Both the position numbers and the translations under genes were made by a program. Below the pieces are notes generated by a model. It was not told the origin of the DNA. It saw only the letters and a list, made by a program, of their open reading frames with translations, and searched no databases. A stretch of DNA of 64,000 nt. It comes from Macrothele yani (taxonomy: Eukaryota > Arthropoda > Arachnida > Araneae > Macrothelidae). Location of the stretch: assembly GCA_039090855.1 (NCBI GenBank), contig CM077034.1, positions 13,529,970 to 13,593,969 of the forward strand, written 5' to 3'. Below, piece by piece: positions 38,662-50,724 of this stretch (the first letter of the stretch is position 1; the number at the start of each line of letters is the position of its first letter).

Positions 38662-39563
38662 TAATTCCTTGGCACTACACAATATGTAAATATACAAACC
38701 ATGTAAAAATTATTTGGCACTACACAATATGTAAATATAGAAACCATGTAAACATTCTTTGGCACTGCACAATATGTAAATATAGAAACCATGTAAAAAT
38801 TCTTTGGCACTACACAATATGTAAATATAGAAACCATGTAAAAATTATTTGGCACTACACAATATGTAAATATAGAAACCATGTAAACATTCTTTGGCCC
38901 TGTACAATATGTAAATATAGAAACCATGTAAACATTCTTTGGCACTACACAATATGTAAATATAGAAACCATATAAAAATTATTTGGCACTACACAATAT
39001 GTAAATATAGAAACCATGTAAAAATTCTTTGGCACTACACAATATGTAAATATAGAAACCATGTAAACATTCTTTGGCACTGTACAATATCAATATAGAA
39101 ACCATGTAAAAATTATTTGGCACTACACAATATATGAATATAGAAACCATGTAAAAATTCTTTGGCACTACACAATATGTAAATATAGAAACCATGTAAA
39201 AATTCTTTGGCACTACGCAATATGAAAATATAGAAACCATGTAAACATTCTTTGGCACTGCACAATATGGAAATATAGAAACCATATAAAAAATTTTTGG
39301 CACTGCACAATATGTAAATATGGAAACCATGTAAACATTCTTTGGCACTGCACAATATGTTAATATTGAAACCATGTAAAAATTATTTGGCACTACACAA
39401 TATGTAAATATAGAAACCATGTAAAAAATGTTTGGCACTGCACAATATGCAAATATAGAAACCATATAAAAATTCTTTGGCACTACACAATATTTAAATA
39501 TAGAAACCATGTAAACATTCTTTGGCACTACACAATATGTAAATATAGAAACCATGTAAAAAT
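38662..39563. repeat. 45-bp minisatellite (about 20 copies), open on both strands
   Basis: The period is exactly 45 bp (15 codons), with units containing ttggcactacacaatatgta. Because 45 is divisible by 3, long stop-free frames exist on both strands (142, 146 and 191 codons) with the 15-residue peptide NFYMVSIFTYCVVPK. No splice context or start region supports a gene. It lies about 130 bp upstream of the LRR exon. Confidence 0.93.
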
Positions 39564-39850
39564 CAGGTCATCTGCGGCGTGCCGGACCCCCCCCCCCCGC
39601 AAAAAAGGTTTTAGAGGTCCTTTTGCGAAAATCCATTCGCTTTCAATTACTCAACATTTTAACTTCCAAATTATTACTAGGTGCTTTAATTAATTCCCGC
39701 TGTTACCCAATAGAGAGCAGCAGTGGTGCGCTGTGACCCGGACCACACGTGACCTCCCTGGCGCACGCACGTACCGTCCGTCGTCTGGGCGAAGCAGTGC
39801 GTGACACGCGATCGGAGGACACAGAACACGAGTTTGTTATCGCATTCGCG

Positions 39851-40195
39851 ATGTCGAGTTTGGTACCAAAAAAAGGAGCATTTGCGGGAAGCATTACTCT
39901 TCTGCTTTCATCTCAAGAAATCTGCAGCGGAAAGTCATAGTTTGCTAGTGCAGGCCTATGGGGAACATGCCCTATCGGAAACAACATGCAGAGAGTGGTT
40001 TCGACGCTTCAAAGCCAACGAAAGTGACGTGAAGGACAAAGAGCACCCTGGGCAGCCGAAAAGTTCGAAGATGGCGCATTGGAGGCCATATTGGACGGGG
40101 ATTCATGTCAGACGCTCCACGAGTTGTCTGAAACACTACGGGTCGATGATTCAACGGTTAGCAAACGTTCAAAGGCAATGGGAATGATCCACAAG
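39851..40195 (+). pseudogene. Mariner transposase N-terminal fragment
   Basis: It begins MSSLVPK at 39851. After a frameshift in an A7 run (39868-39874) it continues with KEHLREALLFCFHLKKSAAE, YGEHALSETTCREWFRRFK and DKEHPGQPKS, the mariner helix-turn-helix region. A second shift near 40070 leads to ALEAILDGDSCQTLHEL and STVSKRSKAMGMIHK. Homology stops there, so the DDE catalytic domain is absent. From 40200 to 40600 the DNA is AT-rich with nothing recognised. Confidence 0.85.
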
Positions 40196-40639
40196 CACCT
40201 AATAATTAGGCTTTACGGGGTTTGTTTTTTTAATAAATCACACTCTTTGGAGCCTACCAGTATTTTTCCTAAAATCAAAATTATTTCACTTTATTCCGTG
40301 AAACACCAAAGTGTACGTTATCATTAAAACGATTACTGATACAAATTACTAGAAAATACTTACTTTAAAGTTAATCATATCATGCAAAATTTATTGCTTT
40401 AAAGAACTGAGACCTGCTTTTTGAAATGTCACACGATTGCACAGACTTTACATGCAATTGCTCTGTGACACATGTGTAATGACTTTTCCGATTTATACGA
40501 AAAGTCACAACATAAGTAAGCAAACAAACTAAGTAACGATTAAGAAAACTTTTGACTGTTATAAACAAAAAATAGCACAAATCTCTGATTTTTTGCGAAA
40601 AACACCTTTCAGTTCATTCTATTTGGGGAATGTATACTT

Positions 40640-41765
40640 ATGTGCAAACAACTGTAATATACACCGAAAAGCCATTGAATTAGAGATACCTGTCTAGTAA
40701 CGTGTGTAGCACCACCTTTCGCCCTGATGACGGCGGCGATTCGTCTCGGCATGGACTCGAAAAGACACCGGAAGCGTTGGGAAGCCATACGGATCCACGA
40801 CCCCTGAACAAGCTCCCACAGTTCATGAAGATCTGATGGAGGGAGGTCAGTGCCTCGAACATCTCTCTCGATGGCATCCCAGATGTGCTCGATAGGATTA
40901 AGGAGAGGTGACCTAGCTGGCCAAGGAAGCGAGGTCACGTCGGTGGAGTGTTCATCCAACCATTCGGATACAATTCGGGAGCTGCATTGTCTTGTTGCAG
41001 GATGAGGTCCCCAGTGGGATGTTGAACACGCACAAACGGGAGAAAATGGTCGACCAGGATATCCCGATAACGTTGGCCGCTGAGGGACGATGTCACACGT
41101 ACCAGGGGTCCCATTGCAGTCCACGTAAACAGTCCCCATATACGAGAACGCCACCCCCACTAGCTTGAAGAGTACCCAGCTGGCAAGAACTATTCATCGC
41201 TTCATATGGTTTGCGCCGTACTCGTATCCTGCCATCCGCATGTACCAACGTGAATCTCGGCTCATCAGTCCAGGCAACATTTTCCCTACATGTCTAGGGT
41301 CCAGTGGCGATGATCCCGCGCCCATGCTAATCTTTGCACCCTGTGATGTGCGGTCAGCAGCGGTATCCTCGTGGGACGATGGCTTCTGTACCCCATAGCG
41401 AGGAGATGGTTCTGGATGGCGTGGCTGCTTACACATTTTTGTGCACCAGCGTTAAATTACCGAGTGACTTCTTGCACTGTGGCCCGTCTATCCGCTGTTA
41501 CAATGCGAGCTAGCCGACGATGACCCCACTCATTCACACGCTGTTGTCCACGGCAGTTGGCCCTTGTAGGGATGGTTTTACCGGATTCCATGTACTCACG
41601 GTGCACCCGTGACACAGTGGCTCGTGAAAATCCTAGTGCCTGCACGACTTCCGAGATGGAGTGACCCATTCGTTGGGACCCGACATTTTTCCCACGATCA
41701 AATGCGCTTAGATCCTTCGTCTTATCCATACTGCTTCCGACTCTTACTGATTCCCGTCGCATCAC
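40640..41765 (-). pseudogene. Tc1-like transposase, nearly full length but frameshifted
   Basis: Minus-strand order: MDKTKDLSAFDRGKNVGSQR, GHSISEVVQALGFSRATVSR and HRRLARIVTADRRATVQEVT (the paired-type DNA-binding end, 41457-41765). WTDEPRFTLVHADGRIRVRR (first catalytic D, about 41250) follows, then SLPWPARSPLLNPIEHIWD and RCLFESMPRRIAAVIRAKGG (40700-40960). Parts lie in different frames, so it is decayed, but all domains of a roughly 340-residue transposase are recognisable. Confidence 0.85.
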
Positions 41766-43030
41766 TGTCTTAATTCTTGGTGATTTCTTTAACCAGTTTC
41801 ATGCAATGTTTCCGCAATTTTTTTTTTTTTTAATCCTTTTGCTCAGGCTATAGAGGCCTCTTTTAACCATGAGCCCCCCCCCCCTACAGTGCTGGAGTTG
41901 CGGGGGCTCTCAGTGCGTCCCTGCAGGTCGTCCCATAAGTAATGTTTTTGTCCGCATGCCCAACAGGAGATGCCAAGTTCACAAGACTTGGATACCATGG
42001 TGACGTCACAGATTCAGTCAGTTGCGTCTGTGCGATAAATGATATCGAAAAACGATATACAAGCAATCGATAAGGTCTTCATCAGATGGTGCAACGTGGA
42101 ACGGGACTCACATTAGCGATTTCGGAAGTTTCTCTGAAGGTTATGGAGGTTTATTTAAATGACGTTTTCCAGAAATTTTTTAGGGAATACAATAGCAATA
42201 AAGTTGGTTTCATTTCTGGTTATTTAGAATTAGAGGAAGAGCACGGGAAATGGCTGAAAGTCTTGAATCTACTGGGTATTCGTACTCTATCCGTTTTCGA
42301 AAATTGTTTAAGTAAAGAAACAAAGCTAAACATCGCAAATTAACTTTTACTGTGTTATTACGGATTTTTATTATACAGTAATTACTAACCACTTCAGTGT
42401 TAACAATGACGTTATTTCACGCTAAATCGTGTCATACAATTGGTTGAAGTTTTCAGCTTGCCTCATGCGGCGACATCTACCGGTGGTTACGACAAGTCAA
42501 AACTCGAATAACTAAGCAAAGAATATCTAACTGATAAGAAGGTAAGGCTCAGCGAGACGTAACTAGCGCCACTATATTATGCGGCAAAGAATTACTACAC
42601 AGAAGCCAACATTACAGGCTGATGCCGCAGGATGCCGAGCAGACTGAGTTAGACTGAGCATGCGTGTTTGTGTTCAAAGAATATAAACGCTTGTTTGTGT
42701 TGGCGTTTTGTTCAAAGGTTTTGTTGTTCTCATCTAGATCTGCGTTTATATTACAGCCATGAAATACACCCACTCCATTCCGATGAATAACAATTCATGG
42801 AATGGAGTGGATGAATAACAAGAACAAATTTGAAACCGTTTGAAACAAATATCCTGGAAAACCATTAAAACAACGTTTGCTGAAAAAAAAGCTATCGTTA
42901 CGTTGAAAAAATTAATTTATCAATTATATGAAACTGACTTTTATGAAAAATACCTCGTAATATTGTAAAATGAAAGAAGGAAGCATTCGATTACACAATG
43001 CATACCAAACAGACAGCTTTAAGCATACAC
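41766..43030. other. Non-coding interval, no gene recognised
   Basis: Contains homopolymers (T run near 41820, C run near 41876). A stretch near 41930-42070 starting tcgtcccataagtaatg resembles mariner ends, but no partner end was found. The 85-codon frame at 42086 matches nothing recognised. Confidence 0.5.
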
Positions 43031-43037
43031 TCAATCA

Positions 43038-43110
43038 TGGCGAGTTAGTCCGGTCGGTAGAGAGATCAGCTATCACGCCAGCGGCCCAGGTTCGAACCTA
43101 CTCAGATACG
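43038..43110 (+). other. tRNA-like sequence (probable SINE head)
   Basis: An A-box-like gttagtccggtcgg and a B-box ggttcgaacct lie about 45 bp apart, the spacing expected inside a tRNA. No clean cloverleaf or poly(A) tail was found, so it is a tRNA-derived relic. From 43120 to 44440 only AT-rich DNA and a poly(A) stretch (43438-43456) are seen. Confidence 0.45.
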
Positions 43111-44993
43111 AACGGATGTTTTTCCGATCTGTTGAGAAAATTTCTCCAGCGCAGTGCGTTTAATTTACAAACTTCGGAAGGGTAGAAAAAAATTGTAGCT
43201 TTGGGAAACTGCGGTTGTCTTTGCTTTTTTATTATAGCTGCTACTGGGAAACCAGCCTCAGCATTTTTGACATTTAAGGTATATTGTAAATATGAAATTC
43301 ATGCCAAGCAACCTGGTATTACTACGGTGCTTAAAGTGAGAATAAAACTGCTAAAATTTCCTTAAAATAATATTAATTGCTAATGTATATATTTGTTTCA
43401 CCAAAAGAAGGGACAGGAGGGATACTCAGAAAAGAACAACAAAAAAAAAAAAAAAATGCTTTAGTAGACCCAATGAGACCGAAGGAAACAGTCGCAGATC
43501 AAAGCTTAGCTTCCCTTCCGTGAAATAGGCTTCCCGTCCCGTGTCTCCTACGCTTTTTGCGCCTGAATGTTAACTTTCCCGCAGAGCATCTGCTGCCGCA
43601 TTACATGGTGGCGCTGCTGTCGCCTGTTTTACATTATCTCTACGAGAGTTGAGCTTCTTCACGCGAAGCGTTTATATTCTTTGTAACTAAGCTTGTTTAA
43701 TTTGTCAGGAGTTTTACGTTCCCAGAATACAGTTTCACACCTAGTGCCCCCAAATTGGTTGCAAAGTTTATTAATTTTATTTCTTTGCGTGTTTTTGTTT
43801 TGTTTTGTAGATTTTAGGTTAAAATTAAGAAGTACACAACACAGAAGAGTCAGAGCTCGAAATTTTCCAATAAAAGTTTTAAACAAAGAATACAAAGGTA
43901 TGTTCATAATACGAACATACCAGTGTATTATATTTACATATTCTTAATTTATAGGTTTTTATTGATACTCTAAAACGCTATCACTGACGCTTAGTTTTAG
44001 AAAACAAATTTCTCTGTTGATTTGATTTCGATATAACGCCATTATTATACGCGAAAATGTAAATTTAATTTCAGCTGGTCTAATTTAATTTAAATTTCGC
44101 TACTTCTTTCTTTTCTGAGTTGGCATTTATCAACAGATTACCGTTTGTTAAAGCAACATATTTTTCTAATTGCAAAACTTCGTAAATTTAAAAGTTAGGT
44201 TGAAAATGTGCCCAGAGACCCCGATTGCGTTAAGACGTCTTTGTTCACACCTTTTCAATTGGCTCCGGTTTTCATCAACTTTATTCAAAATATGAAGAAA
44301 AAAAATTACAATTTTTTTTTATCTTAAAATATTATTTTAAAAAATTATTTGCGATAGGTTTAGTAGAATTACAAATATTTATGTAACTTACCATGTCGTT
44401 CATTTTATTAATAATAATGTTCTGCATAGAGTAATGTCGATTATCGGATTCAGTGGCGTAGGAACGCTTTTGATTTAGGGGGGTCCAAGCTCATGAACCT
44501 AACATCTCAAGGATTAAGCCATCTATGGATGACCCCCTCCGAATTTTTTTTGGGGGGGTGGTAGTATATTAGAGTTTTTATAAAATACGTATACTGATCA
44601 GGAATTCATCCGAATGAACATTGTTATCATCATATTATTATTAATTATTATCATTATTATTTTTATTGCAGACAAAAAGTTCACATTATTAATTTCTTAT
44701 CAGAAAATGAATGGAAAAGGGCTTTTTTTTGTGTGTGTTCTCTCTTGTTAATTTTTGTACTCTTTTTTTCCATTAAAATATTGGGCAGGGACAAGTCAGC
44801 ATTAGGATGAATTTCTGTCAGCAGGGTTTGGAAAAGAGGGATCTCTCAGGAAATGTTATATAACTCTTTACAAGAACAAATTAAATTTCCTTTGTTTACA
44901 TTAATAAAGTAAAACCGCAGTAAGATAAAAACTGCTCTACCCGCGAAGTTAGTACCATTGAAGCATTATGAAGTCTATATTAAAAACTTTGAA

Positions 44994-46094
44994 CGATACA
45001 TAGGTTGACAATTGATGTAAAAAGCACATTGGTCTGGTGCAAAGCTAAATGATGGTGGAGATATCGAGGTATTGGAGTTCTATGAGTGGTATGTGAAATC
45101 CGTAATGCTCTTGTTGTATTGCTACAGATCTTAAGACAGAAAACAATTTTAGATACATAGGCTGACAATTGATGTAAAAAGCACATTGGTCTGGTGCAAA
45201 GCTAAATGATGCTGGAGATATCGAGGTATTGGAGTTCTATGAGTGGTATGTGAAATCCGTAATGCTCTTGTTGTATTGCTACAGATCTTAAGACAGAAAA
45301 CAATTTTAGATACATAGGCTGACAATTGATGTAAAAAGCACATTGGTCTGGTGCAAAGCTAAATGATGCTGGAGATATCGAGGTATTGGAGTTCTATGAG
45401 TGGTATGTGAAATCCGTAATGCTCTTGTTGTATTGCTACAGATCTTAAGACACAAAACAATTTTAGATACATAGGCTGACAATTGATGTAAAAAGCACAT
45501 TGGTCTGGTGCAAAGCTAAATGATGCTGGAGATATCGAGGTATTGGAGTTCTATGAGTGGTATGTGAAATCCGTAATGCTCTTGTTGTATTGCTACAGAT
45601 CTTAAGACAGAAAACAATTTTAGATACATAGGCTGACAATTGATGTAAAAAGCACATTGGTCTGGTGCAAAGCTAAATGATGGTGGAGATATCGAGGAAT
45701 TGGAGTTCTATGAGTGGTATGTGAAATATGTAATGCACTTGCTGTATTGCTACAGATCTTAAGACAGAAAACAATTTTAGATACATAGGCTGACAATTGA
45801 TGTAAAAAGCACATTGGTCTGGTGCAAAGCTAAATGATGCTGGAGATATCGAGGTATTGGAGTTCTGTGAGTGGTATGTGAAATCCGTAATGCACTTGTT
45901 GTATTGCTACAGATCTTAAGACAGAAAACAATTTTAGATACATAGGCTGACAATTGATGTAAAAAGCACATTGGTCTGGTGCAAAGCTAAATGATGATGG
46001 AGATATCGAGGAATTGGAGTTCTATGAGTTGTATGTGAAATCCGTAATGCACTTGTTGTATTGCTACAGATCTTAAGACAGAAAACAATTTTAG
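44994..46094. repeat. 157-bp tandem repeat (7 copies) inside hAT-like element 1
   Basis: Seven head-to-tail copies, each containing gacaattgatgtaaaaagca and gatcttaagacagaaaac. Repeated 64-codon minus-strand frames recur every 157 bp and look like artefacts. The copies are very similar to one another, indicating recent amplification or homogenisation. Confidence 0.95.
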
Positions 46095-46247
46095 TGCCGG
46101 GGCTGCGGGCGCTAAAATGTCTACTTGTGCATTAATTTTTTTTGTGTGTGTGTGCAGAAAGGAAGACCTGATCGAGATGCATGGAATTTTAAGAGAAAAT
46201 AAACACTGATCACAAGTATGTTATCAAGCCCTAGCTAGCCCTACCAT

Positions 46248-46478
46248 GCCGCCCCGGTGGCGCGGTGGTCTAAGGCGTTGGCCTCTGATCATTCGTCCGT
46301 GGGGTCCGGGTTCGAATCCCGGTCAGGTCAGGCTTGGATGTTGTGTTTGTCTTACGGCACTGGCTCTCTCCCTTCCCTGGAACCAGTGACCCTAAATTAG
46401 GGACGGGCGACTGCTTATAGCCCATTGAGTTGCTCACGGTGGTCGTTAAAATTCCAATCCAAAAAAAAAAAAAAAAAA
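46248..46478 (+). mobile_element. tRNA-Leu-like SINE, single-body copy
   Basis: The head has an A box tggcgcggtggtc and a B box ggttcgaatcc, resembling tRNA-Leu. A body of about 135 bp follows, then a poly(A) tail at 46461-46478. The target duplication is ccctaccat (46239-46247 and 46479-46487). The body contains CCCTAAATTAGGG, a palindrome, and cactgg/ccagtg arms that could form a hairpin. Confidence 0.88.
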
Positions 46479-47310
46479 CCCTACCATATGCTGTTTGAAG
46501 TTATTAACAAAAACCTCGCACTCGTCGTTTCCCTGCAGAACTAATTTGCTGGAGTTTCCCAGATGGTTGGCCAGTTTTTGGTGGATGAAAAGCCTCCCAC
46601 TTCAAGCTTCGGATATAAAAAAAACCAGATGACCCGTGATATTTCTTTGAAAAAAAAATAAGTAGCATATAAATTTTACAGTTCACTCTTTATGAATGAT
46701 TGGTTTGTGTTTGCTCATATCTGGTGGGGGGGGGAGGGTACGGTAGATATTATTGTATCCTTCTCGAAAATTTGGGGGTACGTTGTACCCCTGTACCCAG
46801 CTCCTACGCCACTGATCGGATTAGTATTCTCATTAACAAAAGCAACATAACTCAAATGTTTTCTGAAGTTGTTTAATTTTCAGTTCACACCCCATTCAAG
46901 AGAACGTATGTCGCTATTTATGATATGCGCAAGTCATTAGGAAAAAACAACAACTGTACTTGTAGCTTTGTCGCGAATGACAGTCTCTACAACATATGCG
47001 AAAAATATTTAGAATCAGAAATTTAGTGAAGTCCTACGCATTAAATACTTCAGCTTTTCTTAGAAAGTGATTTATTTAAAAGATCGCTGCTCAAGCAATG
47101 TTGTCTGTTACTGTTAGGTCTGCTCCAGTGTTGCATTCAGAGGTTTTTTTTCCGGGGTAGGGGGGGGGCAAAATCCAAAGTTCGAGGGGGCTAAAACTTG
47201 TTGACAGATTATATACATATAATCACAATTTTGTTATATAAATTTTAAATAGAGTACAAAAATTTTCTTATGCTCTTATATCGCAAATGCAGATTCCAAG
47301 AAACCTACAC

Positions 47311-48297
47311 ATTATCATCATCATCATTGTCAACCATTATCAATCCACTGCTGGACGAAGGTCTCCCCAAGTTTCCTCCACAACGGTCTGTCTTGTGCCA
47401 GTCTCCTCCATGTCACTCCCGCATATTTACGAATTTCATCCACCCATCTCCCATGTGGTCTTCTTCTGGGTCTTTTCCTGTCCCTTGGAATCCAATCTAA
47501 AATTTCGGCTGTCCATCGATGATCTGTCCTTCTGGCAGTATGTCCAGCCCATTGCCATTTCAGGGACTTAACTCTGATCATGATGTCTTCCACTCTTGTC
47601 ATTTTTCGGATCCATTAGTTCCTCTTCTTAGCTCTCCTGGTTATACCAAGCATGCACCTCTCCATGCTGCTTTGAGTTGTCTGCAGCCTTTGTATGTCTC
47701 TTTTAGTTAAGGTCCACGTCTCTGCACCATACGTAAGCACTGGAAGGATGCATTGATCAAACACTTTTCTTTTAAGACATAATCGCATATTGCTCTTGAA
47801 AATTATGCTGTTTCTTCCAAAAGCTCTCCAGGCAAGTTTTGTACGCCGATTAATTTCTTCATCAATGTGACCCTCACTTGATATCTGCTGTCCAAGATAA
47901 ACTTACGTGTCTGTTATCTCCAGTTGTTCTCCATCAATCGATAAATCTTCATTTCTTGTAAAAGCACTCAACATCACTTTTGTCTTCTGAAAGTTCATTT
48001 TTAATCCCACTTCTTTACTCTTGTCAGCAAGTTCCTGGATCATACTCTGCAGCTCTGAGGGGGTAGTTGCAAAAATGACTATGTCATCAGCAAAATGAAG
48101 GTGGGTTAGATTATCTCCATTAATCTTTATCCCTTTGTTTTCCCAGTTCAGTGATTGAAAGACATTTTCCAATGTGGCGTTAAAAAGCTTTGGAGATATT
48201 ATGTCACCTTGTCTCACTCCCTTTCCAATTTTTATGTGTGTTGTATTTTCAAACAGCACTATCTTTGCACTTGCATTTTCATAGATGTTATTAATAA
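47311..48297 (-). mobile_element. 5'-truncated LINE fragment (reverse transcriptase C-terminal part)
   Basis: On the minus strand it encodes GVRQGDIISPKLFNATLENV, the catalytic FADD in LTHLHFADDIVIF, and GLKMNFQKTKV. A T-to-A change then makes a TAA stop (near 47906) where the copy at 63502 has TAT. The C-terminal WQWAGHTARRTDHRW region follows, then a (GAT)n tail. It is closely related to the LINEs at 30317 and 62587. Confidence 0.9.
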
Positions 48298-48631
48298 AAT
48301 ATATATATTTTTGGGGGGGGTCACAGAGTGTAAATTACCACCGCCAGAAAAAAAATTCTTTATTATGGGAACAATTTCTAATAAATTACTATTGTTAAAA
48401 ATCATGTAGCAAATATTTTCCTGTACTGGAAGCACTAACGTCATGTCAGCTACACTGAGGCTTAACCTTATACATGAAATATTGACATCCAGATGGCTGA
48501 AAAAAAAACTGAATGCCAGTCTCAAAAATATGATGATGTATTATAGCGCAAACATCTCTACTGTTACTGTGCAGAATTAGGTTTTTATCGCGGAAGTAGT
48601 CCGATTTGTCAGTGGTTGAAAAATTCATCTT

Positions 48632-48857
48632 CTTTTTTTTTTTTTTTTTTATTCGAGGTTTAACGACCACCGTGAGCAACTCAATGGGCTATAAGCAGTC
48701 GCCCGTCCCTAATTTAGGGTCACTGGTTCCAGGGAAGGGAAAGAGCCAGTGCCGTTAGACAAACACAACATCCATGGCTCACCGAGATTCGAAACCGGAC
48801 CCCGTTTGGACGAACGATCAGAGGCCATCGCTTAGACCACTGCGCCACCGGGGCTCC
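48632..48857 (-). mobile_element. tRNA-Leu-like SINE, single-body copy
   Basis: A poly(T) on the plus strand (the element's poly(A)) starts at 48632. One 135-bp body follows, then the tRNA-like head ending near ccaccggggctcc. An imperfect duplication of about 13 bp, aaaattcMtcttc, flanks it. It is inserted in hAT-like element 2. Confidence 0.85.
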
Positions 48858-49146
48858 AAAAATTCCTCTTCAGGGAGGACTGTTTAATGTTTTGTTGAAA
48901 GATGATAGAAATTTCAGATTGAAGTCCATGTGGATTTTTTTATAATTATATTTTCCCTCACTTTCCTAATTTTTTAAATTAAGTTCTCTCAATATTCAGT
49001 TATAAACAAGCACAATTAGACTAAATAAATATAGCAGAAGACCACCGAAAAACCTACTAGTGGTGTGGGGGGATTAATAGATTTTCAGGGGGGGGGGGGT
49101 CTAAGCACCCTTGAATACATCACTGGTCTGCTCACATATGAGTGTT

Positions 49147-50710
49147 TTTTTTTTGTTTGTTTGTTTTTATTGGAGGTTTAACGACCACTGTCAGCAACTC
49201 AATGGGCTATAAACAGTCGCCCGTCCCTAATTTAGGGTCACTGGTTCCAGGGAAGGGAGAGAGCCAGTGCCGTAAGACAAACACAACATCCATTCATTGA
49301 TTGATTGGAGGTTTAACGACCACCGTGAGCAACTCAATGGGCTATAAGCAGTCGTCCGTCCCTAATTTAGGGTCACTGGTTCCAGGGAAGGGAGAGAGCC
49401 AGTGCCGTAAGACAAACACAACATCCATTCATTGATTCATTGGAGGTTTAACGACCACCGTGAGCAACTCAATGGGCTATAAGCAGTCGCCCGTCCCTAA
49501 TTTAGGGTCACTGGTTCCAGGGAGGGAGAGAGCCAGTGCCGTAAGACAAACACAACATCCATTCATTGATTGATTGGAGGTTTAACGACCACCGTGAGCA
49601 ACTCAATGGGCTATAAGCAGTCGTCCGTCCCTAATTTAGGGTCACTGGTTCCAGGTAAGGGAGAGAGCCAGTGCCGTAAGACAAACACAACATCCATTCA
49701 TTGATTCATTGGAGGTTTAACGACCACCGTGAGCAACTCAATGGGCTATAAGCAGTCGCCCGTTCCTAATTTAGGGTCACTGGTTCCAGGGAAGGGAGAG
49801 AGCCAGTGCCGTAAGACAAACACAACATCCATTCATTGATTCATTGGAGGTTTAACGACCACCGTGAGCAACTCAATGGGCTATAAGCAGTCGCCCGTTT
49901 CTAATTTAGGGTCACTGGTTCCAGGGAAGGGAGAGAGCCAGTGCCGTAAGACAAACACAACATCCATTCATTGATTGATTGGAGGTTTAACGACCACCGT
50001 GAGCAACTCAATGGGCTATAAGGAGTCGTCCGTCCCTAATTTAGGGTCACTGGTTCCAGGGAAGGGAGAGAGCCAGTGCCGTAAGACAAACACAACATCC
50101 ATTCATTGATTGATTGGAGGTTTAACGACCACCGTGAGCAACTCAATGGGCTATAAGCAGTCGCCCGTCCCTAATTTAGGGTCACTGGTTCCAGGGAAGG
50201 GAGAGAGCCAGTGCCGTAAGACAAACACAACATCCATTCATTGATTGATTGGAGGTTTAACGACCACCGTGAGCAACTCAATGGGCTATAAGCAGTCGCC
50301 CGTCCCTAATTTAGGGTCACTGGTTCCAGGGAAGGGAGAAAGCCAGTGCCGTAAGACAAACACAACATCCATTCATTGATTGATTGGAGGTTTAACGACC
50401 ACCGTGAGCAACTCAATGGGCTATAAGCAGTCGCCCGTCCCTAATTTAGGGTCACTAGTTCCAGGGAAGGGAGAGAGCCAGTGCCGTAAGACAAACACAA
50501 CACCCATTCATTGATTGATTGGAGGTTTAACGACCACCGTGAGCAACTCAATGGGCTATAAGCAGTCGCCCGTCCCTAATTTAGGGTCACTGGTTCCAGG
50601 GAAGGGAGAGAGCCAGTGCCGTAAGACAAACACAACATCCATGCCTCACCGGGATTCGAACCCGGACCCCTCACGGAAGAATGATCTGAGGCCAGCGCCA
50701 CCGGGGCGGC
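49147..50710 (-). mobile_element. SINE with 11 tandem copies of its body
   Basis: On the minus strand this is one tRNA-Leu-like head (about 50640-50710), then 11 body units of about 135 bp, then a T-rich/poly(A)-like end at 49147. Unit boundaries (ggaggtttaacgacc) recur at about 49174, 49306, 49442, 49576 and on to 50521. A single 14-bp target duplication, cacatatgagtgtt, flanks the whole (49133-49146 and 50711-50724). It is therefore one insertion whose body expanded, either before or after insertion. Confidence 0.9.
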
Positions 50711-50724
50711 CACATATGAGTGTT

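Larger units (their letters stand above)
44451..46814. mobile_element. Non-autonomous hAT-like DNA transposon 1
   Basis: Terminal inverted repeats CAGTGGCGTAGGA / TCCTACGCCACTG bound a 2364-bp element, flanked by an exact 8-bp duplication ATCGGATT (44443-44450 and 46815-46822). The 8-bp duplication and CAGTG start are characteristic of the hAT superfamily. No transposase is encoded. The interior holds a 157-bp tandem array and a later SINE insertion, and a G-rich segment adjoins each end. Confidence 0.85.
47126..49125. mobile_element. Non-autonomous hAT-like DNA transposon 2
   Basis: Ends CAGTGTTGCATTCA and, inverted at the right, CAGTGATGTATTCA. The exact 8-bp duplication GTCTGCTC (47118-47125 and 49126-49133) marks a 2000-bp hAT-like insertion. 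It contains no transposase but hosts a LINE fragment (47311-48297) and a SINE (48632-48857). Long G runs lie near both ends, as in element 1. Confidence 0.82.

Noticed and set aside
38652..39555. Frames of 142-191 codons with a 15-residue repeat on both strands
   Set aside because: Direct consequence of a 45-bp repeat lacking stops; open on both strands and without promoter or splice context.
41930..42070. Mariner-like terminal sequence (tcgtcccataagtaatg)
   Set aside because: No opposite end, TA duplication or transposase could be tied to it.
44980..45971. Six near-identical 64-codon frames
   Set aside because: They recur exactly every 157 bp with the tandem repeat, so they are not a gene family.
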